A stretch of 64,000 nt of DNA, taken from the NCBI GenBank assembly GCA_913775095.1, contig CAJYIW010000018.1, positions 164,649 through 228,648 of the forward strand, in the 5' to 3' direction. The notes beneath the pieces are model-generated. The model made no database searches. It was not told the DNA's origin and was given only the letters and a program-made list of their open reading frames with translations. Origin of the DNA: an uncultured Siphonobacter sp. (lineage in GTDB: Bacteria > Bacteroidota > Bacteroidia > Cytophagales > Spirosomataceae). Both the position numbers and the translations under genes were made by a program. This document shows positions 8,451-18,476 of this stretch, in pieces. Numbering within the stretch: the stretch's first letter is position 1; the number at the start of each line of letters is the position of its first letter.

Positions 8451-9380
8451 GTGTCCCATCCTTTACTCGAAACCCGTCATGTCGTCAAGCGTTACTCCAG
8501 TCATACGGCTCTGGATGACGTTTCTCTGGACATCCCGCAAGGCCGCATTTTCGGATTGCTTGGCCCTAATGGAGCCGGTAAGACCTCGCTCATTCGAATC
8601 ATTAACCAGATTACCGCCCCCGACGAAGGGGAAGTTCTGCTGAATGGGGAACGTTTACAGCCGAAGCACATTGCCGACATTGGTTATCTGCCCGAAGAAC
8701 GCGGTCTGTATAAAAAAATGCAGGTGGGTGATCAGCTGATTTACCTGGCCCGACTGAAAGGACTCTCCCAACGCGAAGCGACGGAACGTCTGAAACGCTG
8801 GTTCATCAAATTTGATATCAAAGACTGGTGGGACAAAAAGGTCGAGGATCTCTCCAAAGGCATGGCTCAGAAATGCCAGTTCATTGCCACCATCGTTCAC
8901 GAACCCAAGCTGGTTATTCTGGACGAACCCTTCTCGGGTTTCGACCCCATTAATGCCAATCTGCTGAAGGACGAAATTCTGGAGTTAAAGCAAAAAGGAT
9001 CCACCATCATCTTTTCGACGCACCGGATGGAGTCCGTGGAAGAACTCTGCGACTCGATTGCTCTCATCAACCGCTCCAAAGTGGTGCTGAAAGGAGAAAA
9101 AAGGGACATCAAACGCCAGTTCATGGATAATACCTATACCCTGGAGTACGCGGGTTCTCTGATTTTACCCTACGAATACGAAGTCATTTCCCGCACCGAA
9201 CTCGAACCGAATGTGTATCGCACCAACGTTCGCATTGGTTCCGAGGGAAGTGTGAATGCCCTGCTGGCTCTGGTGATTAGCCAGGTCGAACTCAAGTCGT
9301 TCAGTGAAAATGTACCTTCATTCAATGATATCTTCATTCGTGTAGTCGGCGAAACGGCTACGCAGGCATTATTACCTTAA
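8451..9380 (+). CDS. ABC transporter ATP-binding protein (NatA-like)
   Basis: A 309-residue ABC ATPase starting at GTG. The Walker A motif GPNGAGKT is at 38-45, the signature LSKGM at 134-138, Walker B ILDEP at 156-160 and the switch histidine at 191. The C-terminal 80 residues match the accessory domain (DUF4162 type) found in NatA-like and antibiotic-exporter ATPases. It should power the membrane subunit encoded 11 bases downstream. NatAB systems extrude sodium or small molecules; the cargo here is unknown. Confidence 0.92.
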   Translation: MSHPLLETRHVVKRYSSHTALDDVSLDIPQGRIFGLLGPNGAGKTSLIRIINQITAPDEGEVLLNGERLQPKHIADIGYLPEERGLYKKMQVGDQLIYLARLKGLSQREATERLKRWFIKFDIKDWWDKKVEDLSKGMAQKCQFIATIVHEPKLVILDEPFSGFDPINANLLKDEILELKQKGSTIIFSTHRMESVEELCDSIALINRSKVVLKGEKRDIKRQFMDNTYTLEYAGSLILPYEYEVISRTELEPNVYRTNVRIGSEGSVNALLALVISQVELKSFSENVPSFNDIFIRVVGETATQALLP

Positions 9381-9391
9381 CCTGACTGACC

Positions 9392-10723
9392 ATGAATAAA
9401 ATTATTCTCATTCTCCAGCGGGAATACATGACGCGGGTGCGGAAACGTTCGTTCTGGATTACCACGCTGATTACCCCCCTATTAATTACGGCCATCTACG
9501 CCATTCCGGCCCTGCTGTTTTTTGCCGGGGGCGACCTGAAAACCATTGAAGTAATTGACGAATCCAATCTCTTCCGGGACAAATTCAAAAGTGGAAAGGA
9601 TTATGCGTATACGTTCAAGAAAGCTTCCGTAACGCAGGCGAAAGCCGATTTGAAGAAAAATAAAGTCACGGCTCTGGTACATATTCCAGCTGACATCATT
9701 GATAACCCCAACGGACTGGAAATTTTTTCCGAGAAAAGCGTAGGCCTCAATTTACAGAATGACATTGAAAACATTGTCCAGGCGGAGGTTCGAAATCAGC
9801 GGTTAAAGCGGGCAGGCATTGATACCCAGATCATTGAAGATAACCGGGTTAATGTCAATGCCGAGACTTATAGTTTAACCGAAGGGCAGGAAAAGTCGAG
9901 TAATACCGGCGTTTCGATGGGCCTTGGGTACGCCATCGCTCTGTTACTCTACTTCGTCGTGTTCTTCTCGGGATCTCAGGTCATGAACGGCGTGATTGAA
10001 GAAAAGAGTAACCGCATCATTGAAGTCATCGTTTCCTCGGTTCGTCCCATTGAGTTAATGATGGGAAAAATTATTGGCGTCGGCCTCGTCGGCTTAACCC
10101 AGTTTGTGCTCTGGATTAGCTTAACCATTGCCATCTCGAGTGCGACCACGCATTTTCTGAAAGCCAAACTCGAAGCAAAAGCCAAGACCGAACTGAGTAG
10201 TCAGGCCAGCCAGCAACAGGTCGATGCGGCCATCAAGCAAATGAGCGAAGCCGGTCCTGGTTCCAAAGTCATGGGCGTGATGGATACCATCGGTGATTTG
10301 CCCTGGGGTAAGATTCTGACCCTGTTCCTCTTTTATTACCTGGGGGGTTACCTCTTCTACAGTGCCCTGTTTGCGGCTGTTGGTTCGGCCGTAGAAAGTC
10401 CGCAGGAAGGGCAGCAATTGATCTTCCCGGTAACGATGCCGCTCATTATCAGTATTATGCTGATGAGTTTCATCATTAACGAACCAGACAGCAAAATTGC
10501 GTTCTGGGCTTCCATCATTCCATTCACATCTCCGGTGAATATGATGGCCCGAATTCCGTTTGGGGTTGAATGGTGGGAAATTGGGTTGTCCATGGCCTTA
10601 CTCGTGGTAGGTTTCATCGGCACTACCTGGCTCGCCGCCCGGATTTACCGCGTAGGAATTCTGATGTACGGCAAGAAGGTAACGCTGAAAGAACTCTCTA
10701 AATGGCTCTTTTATAAAGTGTAG
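9392..10723 (+). CDS. ABC transporter permease (NatB-like, ABC-2 type)
   Basis: A 443-residue ABC-2 membrane subunit. There is one transmembrane helix near residues 22-44, then an extracytoplasmic domain of about 130 residues. A cluster of about five helices follows from residue 180 (ALLLYFVVFFSG onward), including the EEKSNRIIEVIVSSVRP segment typical of NatB-type permeases. It forms a two-gene operon with the ATPase 11 bases upstream. A low-complexity KAKLEAKAKTELSSQAS loop lies between two helices. The substrate cannot be assigned. Confidence 0.9.
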   Translation: MNKIILILQREYMTRVRKRSFWITTLITPLLITAIYAIPALLFFAGGDLKTIEVIDESNLFRDKFKSGKDYAYTFKKASVTQAKADLKKNKVTALVHIPADIIDNPNGLEIFSEKSVGLNLQNDIENIVQAEVRNQRLKRAGIDTQIIEDNRVNVNAETYSLTEGQEKSSNTGVSMGLGYAIALLLYFVVFFSGSQVMNGVIEEKSNRIIEVIVSSVRPIELMMGKIIGVGLVGLTQFVLWISLTIAISSATTHFLKAKLEAKAKTELSSQASQQQVDAAIKQMSEAGPGSKVMGVMDTIGDLPWGKILTLFLFYYLGGYLFYSALFAAVGSAVESPQEGQQLIFPVTMPLIISIMLMSFIINEPDSKIAFWASIIPFTSPVNMMARIPFGVEWWEIGLSMALLVVGFIGTTWLAARIYRVGILMYGKKVTLKELSKWLFYKV

Positions 10724-10794
10724 TTTTCATAACTAAAATTTTCGAGAAATCACCTTTCCGTAAGGAAGGAATAGATTACTTAACAGATTTTAAC

Positions 10795-10825
10795 GCCCCT
10801 AGCCCTATTGGTCGGGGGCTTTTTG
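10795..10825 (+). terminator. Terminator after the ABC exporter operon
   Basis: A GC-rich stem (GCCCC...GGGGC with partial inner pairing) followed by TTTTTGTTATTTTT. The T-tract also contains TATTTTTG (10827-10834), which could double as the -7 box of the next gene. Confidence 0.65.
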
Positions 10826-10892
10826 TTATTTTTGGCCGATCTATCCCTACAACCATCATCCGTAATTAGATTATTTAGCATAAAACTACTTC

Positions 10893-13892
10893 ATGAAAAA
10901 TTTTCAGCGGCTCAATAACCTTCTGGGTTGGAGTGTCTTTGCCATTGCGTTGTTCACCTATGCCTCAACCGTTGAGCAAACCGCCAGTTTCTGGGATTGT
11001 GGTGAATTTATTGCCTGTTCTTTTAAGTTACAGGTGCCTCACCCGCCCGGTGCCCCGATTTTCCTTCTGCTGGGCCGCGTCTTTGCTTTGTTTGCGGGTA
11101 GCGATTTAACCCGGGTTGCTTTCTGGATCAACATGATGTCCGTCATGGCCAGTGCCTTTACGATTCTGTTCATGTTCTGGACGCTCACCATGCTGGGCCG
11201 TAAAATTTTCGATAAAAAAGCCGATCAGCTTAGCCTGGGTGAAGGCATTGGGGTTTTAGGAGCCGGCATTGTTGGGTCATTGATCTATACTTTCAGCGAT
11301 ACCTTCTGGTTTTCAGCCGTTGAGGCCGAGGTATATGCCATGTCGTCGTTCTTCACCGCTCTGGTTTTCTGGGCGATGTACCGCTGGGAACTGATCGAGG
11401 ATGAAGCCACGGCCAACCGCTGGATCATCCTGATTGCTTACCTGACGGGTCTTTCCATTGGTATCCACTTGCTGAACCTGGTTACTATTCCTTCACTGGC
11501 TTTGCTGTATTACTTCAGAAAGAAGGAAAAACCTTCGCTCTTCGGCGGTATTGCTGCCTTAGTAATTGGTGTTGTTATTCTGGGTATCATCAATGCCGGT
11601 ATCATCCCTGGTATTCCCGGGCTGGCTTTTTTCTTTGAAAAATTCTTCGCTAATACCTTAGGTTTACCTTATAATACGGGCGTTTTATTCTTCGTCATTC
11701 TATTTTTTGGAGCTGTTATTTACGGAGTTATCTATGCTCAGAAGAAAAACAATCCTACGATCAGTACGGCGGTTCTGTCACTGGCTTTCATTCTGATTGG
11801 TTACATCTCCTACACGCAGGTGCTGGTTCGTGCCAACTTCAATCCTCCCATTAACGAAAACAATCCTTCCGATGCCATCAGCTACCTGAGTTACCTGAAG
11901 CGTGAACAATACGGCAGCCGTTCGTTAACGTACGGTCCTCTTTTCACCGCCCGGGTAACGGACATCAAACGTGGCGATCCGATGTACAAAATGGAAGGGG
12001 GTCAATACAAAATTTACGATTACAAACCCGAATACGTGTGGGAAAAAGATCAGCAAATGCTGTTGCCCCGTCTGTGGTCACAACAGCCCGGTCATGCCCA
12101 GTTGTATGCTTCGATTTTAGGCTTACCGAAAGATCCAAGTGATCAGTCGCGGTACCTGAAACCGACCTTCGGCCAGAATATCAGTTACATGTTCAGCCGT
12201 CAGATGGGCTTTATGTACATGCGTTATTTCATGTGGAATTTCGCCGGTCGTGAAAGTGATTACGAGTGGGCGGACTGGACTCGTCCCGGTAAATCCAATC
12301 TGCCGGAAAGCATTGCTACCAACAAAGGCCACGATAACTTTTACATGCTGCCCCTGATCCTCGGATTGTTAGGATTTGTGTTGCAGTTCTTGCGGAAGGA
12401 TAAAGACTGGCTCATCGTTGCCATCAGCTTTATCATGACGGGTCTGGCTCTGGTGGTGTTCCTGAACTCTCCTCCGACCGAACCCCGCGAGCGGGATTAC
12501 ATCTACGTAGGTTCGTTCTACTTCTTTGCTCTCTGGGCTGGTTTGGGCGTCATTGCTCTGCAACAGTTGCTGAGCCGGGTTTCTAAAAACATGGTCACCA
12601 CGGGCGGTTTAGCTTTTGTTCTGACCATTGGTGTACCGATTATGATGGGTGCCAAAAGCTGGGATAACCACGACCGTTCCAACCGCTGGCACTCCGTTGA
12701 TTTCGCGAAGAATTTATTAAGCTCCTGTGCTCCAAACGCCATCTTATTTACGGGTGGTGATAATGATACATTCCCCTTATGGTACGTTCAGGAGGTGGAA
12801 GGCTTCCGTACGGATGTGCGGGTGTGTAACCTCTCGCTGTTAGGCACCGACTGGTATATTGAGCAGATGAAACGGAAGACGTATGAGTCGCAGCCGCTGC
12901 CGATTTCACTGGAAATGGATAACTTCCGGACGGGTATCAATGATCAGATTCCTTTCTCGGAAAACCCGAATGTGAAAGATGGCATCGACCTGCAGGAGTA
13001 CATTCAGCTGGTGAAGCAGAATAACCCGGCTATTCAGGTACAAACTACGCTGGGACAGATGAACGTCTTGCCTTCGTCGGTATTCTCCCTGAAACTGGAT
13101 TCAACGAAAATTCGTCAGATGGGCATCGTTTCGAAAGAATTCGAACCACTTCTGAACAGTGATCGCCTGACCTGGAATTATGGACAAAGCGATATCACCA
13201 AGCCCGAATTGATTCAGCTGGATATCATCGCTCATAATAACTTCGAGCGTCCGATTTACTTCGCTTCGACCTTAGGTTCACAAAGCTTCCTGGGGCTGAA
13301 AGAGTTTTTACAACTCGAAGGTTACGCCTATCGACTGATGCCCTTTAAGGTGCCCGGTGCCCGCGATGGTTTCGTGAATTCAGACGTTATGTACGACAAG
13401 ATGATGAACAAAATGGCCTGGCGTGAAATGAATAACCCGAAGGTCTACTACGATGAAACCTACCGGGGTGCTCCAGTCGTTTCGGCCCGTATTGCCTTCT
13501 ATCGTCTGGCTACGCAACTGATTCAGGAGAATAAACTGGATAAAGCGAAAGCCGCTATTAATCGCTGTCTGGACGTGATTCCGGATAAGGCGATTCCTTA
13601 CGACCAGATTTCGGTAAGCTTCATCGGGCCGCTGATTTCGGTGGGCGAAAAAGCGAAAGCTCTGCAAATGGCCCAGACCATCATGAAACGTTGCGACGAA
13701 AACCTGAATTATTACATTGAGTCCAATGGCGATAGTCAGGATATTCGGGTTAATCTCTACGAAATGAACCTCGTCGTTCAGCAATTGCACGATGCCAAGC
13801 TGGAAAATGAGGCCAATAAATACGAACAGATGTTCAACCGCCAGTACCAGCGTTTAGGCAACCGCCTGGATGATGGCAGCGGAGGAGAATAA
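10893..13892 (+). CDS. DUF2723 family membrane protein (protein O-mannosyltransferase-like)
   Basis: A 999-residue inner-membrane protein. The N-terminus ASTVEQTASFWDCGEF with an early acidic loop, and the following PPGAP motif, are characteristic of DUF2723. That family is related to GT-C glycosyltransferases and to eukaryotic TMEM260. About 12 hydrophobic helices occupy residues 10-590; a soluble domain of about 400 residues follows and ends in TPR-like helices. By analogy it could transfer sugars from a polyprenyl carrier to secreted proteins, which is an inference from family membership. It is monocistronic and ends in a strong terminator. Confidence 0.85.
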   Translation: MKNFQRLNNLLGWSVFAIALFTYASTVEQTASFWDCGEFIACSFKLQVPHPPGAPIFLLLGRVFALFAGSDLTRVAFWINMMSVMASAFTILFMFWTLTMLGRKIFDKKADQLSLGEGIGVLGAGIVGSLIYTFSDTFWFSAVEAEVYAMSSFFTALVFWAMYRWELIEDEATANRWIILIAYLTGLSIGIHLLNLVTIPSLALLYYFRKKEKPSLFGGIAALVIGVVILGIINAGIIPGIPGLAFFFEKFFANTLGLPYNTGVLFFVILFFGAVIYGVIYAQKKNNPTISTAVLSLAFILIGYISYTQVLVRANFNPPINENNPSDAISYLSYLKREQYGSRSLTYGPLFTARVTDIKRGDPMYKMEGGQYKIYDYKPEYVWEKDQQMLLPRLWSQQPGHAQLYASILGLPKDPSDQSRYLKPTFGQNISYMFSRQMGFMYMRYFMWNFAGRESDYEWADWTRPGKSNLPESIATNKGHDNFYMLPLILGLLGFVLQFLRKDKDWLIVAISFIMTGLALVVFLNSPPTEPRERDYIYVGSFYFFALWAGLGVIALQQLLSRVSKNMVTTGGLAFVLTIGVPIMMGAKSWDNHDRSNRWHSVDFAKNLLSSCAPNAILFTGGDNDTFPLWYVQEVEGFRTDVRVCNLSLLGTDWYIEQMKRKTYESQPLPISLEMDNFRTGINDQIPFSENPNVKDGIDLQEYIQLVKQNNPAIQVQTTLGQMNVLPSSVFSLKLDSTKIRQMGIVSKEFEPLLNSDRLTWNYGQSDITKPELIQLDIIAHNNFERPIYFASTLGSQSFLGLKEFLQLEGYAYRLMPFKVPGARDGFVNSDVMYDKMMNKMAWREMNNPKVYYDETYRGAPVVSARIAFYRLATQLIQENKLDKAKAAINRCLDVIPDKAIPYDQISVSFIGPLISVGEKAKALQMAQTIMKRCDENLNYYIESNGDSQDIRVNLYEMNLVVQQLHDAKLENEANKYEQMFNRQYQRLGNRLDDGSGGE

Positions 13893-13909
13893 GACGTTCC
13901 TGTTTACGC

Positions 13910-13955
13910 TTACAAAAGGAAAGACTCGCTCTCAGGCGAGTCTTTCCTTTTGTAA
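13910..13955. terminator. Perfect 20-bp hairpin terminator
   Basis: Exact 20-base arms (13910-13929 and 13936-13955) around a 6-base loop, with AAAAGGAAAG/CTTTCCTTTT at the base. It follows the DUF2723 gene. The remaining 387 bases to the TPR gene hold no gene I can support. Confidence 0.8.
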
Positions 13956-14342
13956 ACAATGCCGGTCTTTTTATGCTTCTGCGGTGGAGATGCCCTGCCT
14001 TTAACCCGGTTCTGAACAGGATATTAGCTCACTAGATTTCTACTGATGTTATGATCAGGAAGAAAGGGCCGACGCAATGGCAACGGATCCGGAACCCTGA
14101 AATGTCCAAATACGTCTATATTTCATGAATAGACATTACCTGCCGCAAGCTTTCAAAACTTCGTTTTAGCAGGCCAAGTTTTTAGCTTCGACCTTAGGAA
14201 AATGGAATTTTCTATATATCTTAGAATGTTCCTTAACATGAAAACCAAAACGTGAATTAGTGTGATTGTGCTTAGCAGGTTGCTTAACAAGTAGTTACAA
14301 CCGCCTTAGTTTATTCACGTTTGTCATTATACCCGTTGCCTT

Positions 14343-15755
14343 ATGATGGAACAACCTGAATTCGACGAACGCCCGGAAACAACCCAGGATTCTGTGAGAC
14401 GATTTGAGAAGATGCTGAATAATCGGGAAGATTCATTCTTTGATCTGGACACTTACGAACAAATCGTTGAACATTATCTGGAAGAAGGCAAGTTAGAGGA
14501 CGCTCTCAAAGCCTGCGAATACGGGTTATCCCAGTATCCTTATTCTTTGGAACTGATGCTAAATCAGGCTCAGATTATGGCCAACTTCCAACGCTATGAC
14601 GAAGCTCTCGATCTGCTGGAACGGGCGGCCCTTTTCAACCCCCACGATTTAGATATCTTTTACCTCCGCAGTACGGTTTATGGCCTGATCGGCGACTATG
14701 AGCATGCCATCGAGATGCTCAAGGAAGTGCTTGATTATGCCGAAGAAAAAGATGAAGTACATTACCACATTGGTCTGGCTTACCAGCAATGGGGTAAATT
14801 TGAAGAAGCCATTCAACATTACCGCGAAGCCATTCACGGTGATCTGAGCAATGAAAATGCCTTATACGAGCTGGCCAATTGCCTGGACCAACTCGGAAAG
14901 CTGGAAGAAAGCCTTCCCTACTACCTGGAATTCACGGATCGTGATCCCGCTTCGTATAATGCCTGGTACAATCTCGGTATCGCCTACTCGAAACTGGAAC
15001 GTTACGATGAAGCTGCCGAAGCCTATGAGTATGCCACGTATCTGAAAAAGGATTTTGCCTCGGCGTATTATAACCTGGGCAATACGTACATGAACCTGGA
15101 GCGTTATCAGGAAGCGGAAGAAGCTTACGAAAAGACGCTGAAATCTGAAGAGCCCACGCCCGAAACCATCTGCTGCCTGGCCGCCAGCCTGGAAAAGCAA
15201 ATGAAGTACGAGGAGGCCATCAAGCAGTATAAAGATGCCATTGCTCTCGATCAGTTATGGGATGAAGGCTGGTACGGCGTAGGCGTTTGTCTGTATGAGA
15301 TGAACAAGTGGTTTCAGGCTCTGCATTACCTGCGGAAAGCCCTGAACCTAAATAAGAAAAACGCCGATTACTGGCTCGCCGTAGCCGAAACGGAACAACG
15401 GATTGGCAATGCTCTTTCTTCGGAAGAAGCGTATAAAGCGGGCGTTGAAATTGCTCCGGAAGACGTTGAAATCTGGGTTAAATGGTCCCTGTTGTATTAC
15501 GAGCAGGGTGATTTTGATCAGGCCATCGATGTTATTAACCAGGCTCTGGATGAATGCCCGGATGAGGCAGAACTGTATTATCAGTTAACGGTTTATCTCA
15601 TTCATAATGGCAAATTCCGGGAAGCTTTTCTATACCTGGAAACCGCTCTGACGCTCAATTACGACATGCACGTGATGCTGTTTGAATACTTTACCAGTTT
15701 AGAGACTCAAAAAGCTCTTTACAAAATCATTGAACAGTATAAAAAAGAAGAATAA
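14343..15755 (+). CDS. Tetratricopeptide repeat protein
   Basis: A 470-residue cytoplasmic protein made almost entirely of TPR units from about residue 40 onward. Repeated YxxGxxYxxxxxxxeAxxxYxxA patterns are plain at about 140-175, 205-240 and 240-275. It has no signal peptide and no enzymatic domain, so a protein-protein scaffold is the likely role. The start could equally be the second ATG, 3 bases later. It is monocistronic, with an acidic C-terminus and a canonical terminator. Confidence 0.88.
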   Translation: MMEQPEFDERPETTQDSVRRFEKMLNNREDSFFDLDTYEQIVEHYLEEGKLEDALKACEYGLSQYPYSLELMLNQAQIMANFQRYDEALDLLERAALFNPHDLDIFYLRSTVYGLIGDYEHAIEMLKEVLDYAEEKDEVHYHIGLAYQQWGKFEEAIQHYREAIHGDLSNENALYELANCLDQLGKLEESLPYYLEFTDRDPASYNAWYNLGIAYSKLERYDEAAEAYEYATYLKKDFASAYYNLGNTYMNLERYQEAEEAYEKTLKSEEPTPETICCLAASLEKQMKYEEAIKQYKDAIALDQLWDEGWYGVGVCLYEMNKWFQALHYLRKALNLNKKNADYWLAVAETEQRIGNALSSEEAYKAGVEIAPEDVEIWVKWSLLYYEQGDFDQAIDVINQALDECPDEAELYYQLTVYLIHNGKFREAFLYLETALTLNYDMHVMLFEYFTSLETQKALYKIIEQYKKEE

Positions 15756-15771
15756 CGCGTTCATTACCTCT

Positions 15772-15804
15772 AAAAGACCCGGACTGTAGTCCGGGTCTTT
15801 TTTT
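15772..15804 (+). terminator. Intrinsic terminator of the TPR gene
   Basis: A stem AAAAGACCCGGACT with its exact complement followed by TTTTTTT. Confidence 0.88.
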
Positions 15805-15981
15805 GCTTTATATCCCATCCAGTCGTGAATACCTGAGCAAATCGTCTGCAATGTTAATCGTTACCAATGCTTTGCCTAACCTCGACCGTGGAGAAAGAGC
15901 TGATCTCACTGCTCGTCTGTGACTATGCCGCGGACTAACTACAATAATCTTTCCTATCCCTAAAGTTATTTTCATCTCTAA

Positions 15982-16208
15982 GTAAGGTCCTTTGCTTCGC
16001 TCAGAATGACAGGTAAAGGATATAGAGTTGACCATCTTACCCCTGTCATCTCGACCGCAGGGAGAGATCTTACTTGGGATTGGTAACCCCTCCCATTTCC
16101 GAACGTACTTTCTTACCCCAGTAAGGTCCTTCGCTTCGCTTAGGAGGACAGATGGTATAGGAAACAATGTCCTACCCCTGTCATCTCGACCATAGGGAGA
16201 GATCTTAC
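15982..16208. repeat. Cluster of four 31-base dispersed repeat units (alternating A and B)
   Basis: Unit A begins GTAAGGTCC and ends GACAG (15982-16012 and 16121-16151). Unit B begins CTGTCATCTCGACC and ends ATCTTAC (16043-16073 and 16178-16208). B is roughly the inverse complement of A, so each A-B pair can fold into a long imperfect hairpin. The same family recurs at 42239-42407. The 690-base gap from the TPR gene to the radical SAM gene holds these repeats and no convincing gene. A long minus-strand open frame here is only an effect of the repeats. Confidence 0.8.
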
Positions 16209-16448
16209 CTGGGATTGGATATCGCTCTCTATTTCCGGGCGTACTTTCTTCATTTCGCTCGCGAAGGCAGGCAGGGTTCAACGTGGTTGCTGCCCTGATT
16301 GCCAAGGAGTATTTTGAAGATTAGTCTGTCTTCTCCTGTAACTGGCAGGATCTTTTAGGTAATTTATTTACTCAATAGCCAATATTTATATCTATACAAA
16401 CTCTTTTAGCTAATTTTAAGTTAATATATTTACCCAAAATTTCAGATA

Positions 16449-17711
16449 ATGAATTTAAGCAGAGCCAGCGAAAAATTACAAATCCTTGCCGATGCGGCTA
16501 AATATGACGTATCCTGTGCTTCCAGCGGAGGTAATCGCAAGAACGAAAATAAGGGATTGGGCGATAGCAAAGCCAATGGTATTTGTCATTCCTTCACGGA
16601 GGACGGCCGTTGTGTGTCTCTGCTTAAGATTCTGTTAACCAACCATTGCATTTATGATTGTGCCTTTTGCGTTTCCCGGAAAAGTAACGATGTGCAGCGG
16701 GCGGCTTTTACCGTAGAAGAAGTCGTCGATTTAACGATCAATTTTTATCGCCGGAATTACATCGAAGGACTGTTTTTGAGTTCGGGTATATTTAAAAACG
16801 CGGATTACACCATGGAACGCCTGCTTCGAATCGTGAAAAAACTCAGGATTGAAGAACGCTTTAATGGATACATTCACCTGAAAACCATCCCCGGAGCCAG
16901 TGAAGAGCTGATTAAGGAAGCGGGCCTTTACGCGGACCGCATGAGCATCAACCTGGAAATGCCTACGGAAGCAGGATTAAAGATGGTGGCTCCCGAAAAG
17001 AGCCATGAAGACGTAAAAAAGCCGCTACACTTCGTCAATCAGCAAATTCAGCTTTATAAGGCAGATACCAAACTCATCAAGAATACGCCGAAATTCGTTC
17101 CGGCGGGTCAAAGTACACAAATGGTAGTCGGAGCTACGCCCGAATCAGACATGGAAGTGATGTATACCGCTGATCGCTTCTATAAGGACTATTCACTGAA
17201 ACGGGTGTATTACTCAGGATATGTTCCCATTCGCAATGACGACAGCCTGTTACCTTCCATCGGTAGTCAGCCGCCCTTGTTACGCGAAAATCGCCTGTAC
17301 CAAACCGACTGGTTACTCCGTTTTTACCGATTCCAGGTAAACGAGATTTTAAATGCGGCTCACCCCAATCTGGATCCTGAAATTGATCCCAAATTAAGCT
17401 GGGCACTACGGAATCTGCACGAATTTCCCATTGACATCAATACGGCGGAGTATGACATGATTCTTCGTGTACCAGGCATTGGCGTGGGTTCGGCTCAGAA
17501 AATCATTGCGGCTCGCCGCTTCGGAAAACTTCGGACGTATCAGCTACAAAAGCTTGGCATTGCCTATAACCGGGCTAAATATTTCATCCGTTGTGCTGAT
17601 ACGCCTTTCCTGTCCAAAGACTGGCAGCCCCAGCAAATCAGAAATTTCATTCTGGGAAGTAGTCATGGAAAGTTTCAAAAAGCCGCTACCCAGCAGTTAA
17701 CCCTGTTTTAA
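16449..17711 (+). CDS. Putative DNA modification/repair radical SAM protein
   Basis: A 420-residue radical SAM protein. The cluster-binding cysteines are Cys67, Cys71 and Cys74 in CIYDCAFC, the canonical CX3CX2C. The barrel domain runs to about residue 300. Residues about 330-362 form a helix-hairpin-helix (VPGIGVGSAQKI), a non-specific DNA-binding element. The next gene starts on the base after this stop, and the two families are a known conserved pair (TIGR03916 with TIGR03915) predicted, but not shown, to act in DNA repair or modification. The reaction is unknown. Confidence 0.88.
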   Translation: MNLSRASEKLQILADAAKYDVSCASSGGNRKNENKGLGDSKANGICHSFTEDGRCVSLLKILLTNHCIYDCAFCVSRKSNDVQRAAFTVEEVVDLTINFYRRNYIEGLFLSSGIFKNADYTMERLLRIVKKLRIEERFNGYIHLKTIPGASEELIKEAGLYADRMSINLEMPTEAGLKMVAPEKSHEDVKKPLHFVNQQIQLYKADTKLIKNTPKFVPAGQSTQMVVGATPESDMEVMYTADRFYKDYSLKRVYYSGYVPIRNDDSLLPSIGSQPPLLRENRLYQTDWLLRFYRFQVNEILNAAHPNLDPEIDPKLSWALRNLHEFPIDINTAEYDMILRVPGIGVGSAQKIIAARRFGKLRTYQLQKLGIAYNRAKYFIRCADTPFLSKDWQPQQIRNFILGSSHGKFQKAATQQLTLF

Positions 17712-18476
17712 ATGGAAATTTACGTATTTGACGATACCCTGGAAGGGCTGTTGACGTTGATTTTCGATTGGTATCATCGGAAGCCAGGACCTATTCTGGT
17801 TCATTCTGAAAAGCACCATCACCCTAGTGCCTTTCATCCGGCCTTTGAAGTAGTTACGGAGGCAGAAAAAGCCAGCCGCGTGGCCAGGGGATTACAGCAG
17901 AAATTAACTCAGGCGGGCTGGCGAAATTTTTACTGCACCTTTTTATCCGAACAACCCGAAGCTTTTCAGCATCTTTTTCAGTTTGCTGTGTATGTTTTTA
18001 GTGGGGTAGAAAATCCGGAAGATAATTACGGGCATGATTCGGTACTGTATGTATCACAGATGGCCCGAAAAGTAGAGCGGGAGAAACACCATCTGGAAGC
18101 TTTCATTCGGTTTCAACACACCCGCGATGGCATGTATTACGCTCCCGTAGAGCCTAAATACAACGTCTTACCGCTCATTGCCAGGCACTTCAAAGATCGT
18201 TACGCAGATCAGCCCTGGGTCATTTATGACCATCTCCGCCGGTACGGCTTATACTACGATTTGCAGAAGCTGGATTTGATCAATATTGATTTTCAGAAGA
18301 ATAACTCCACTACTCTTCCCGTTTCCATTTCTGAAGAGACCCACGAAGAAATGTATCAGTTCCTGTGGAAAGATTATTTCAAGAGTACCAATATCGAATC
18401 CCGTCGTAATATCAAATTACAGGTTCGCAGCATGCCCCGCCGGTTCTGGCGATATTTGACAGAAAAGCAAATCTAA
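17712..18476 (+). CDS. DUF4130/TIGR03915-family partner of the radical SAM protein
   Basis: A 254-residue soluble protein that starts directly after the stop codon of the radical SAM gene, implying translational coupling. The N-terminus EIYVFDDTLEGLLTLIF and the later YYAPVEPKYNVLP and YYDLQKLD segments fit the DUF4130 family. In other bacteria this family is either a separate neighbour of the radical SAM protein or fused to uracil-DNA-glycosylase-like domains. A DNA repair role is inferred from those associations. No catalytic residues can be pointed to with confidence. Confidence 0.85.
   Translation: MEIYVFDDTLEGLLTLIFDWYHRKPGPILVHSEKHHHPSAFHPAFEVVTEAEKASRVARGLQQKLTQAGWRNFYCTFLSEQPEAFQHLFQFAVYVFSGVENPEDNYGHDSVLYVSQMARKVEREKHHLEAFIRFQHTRDGMYYAPVEPKYNVLPLIARHFKDRYADQPWVIYDHLRRYGLYYDLQKLDLINIDFQKNNSTTLPVSISEETHEEMYQFLWKDYFKSTNIESRRNIKLQVRSMPRRFWRYLTEKQI

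Noticed and set aside
15808..16305. A 165-codon minus-strand open frame
   Set aside because: It is built across the dispersed 31-base repeats and has no protein-like character.
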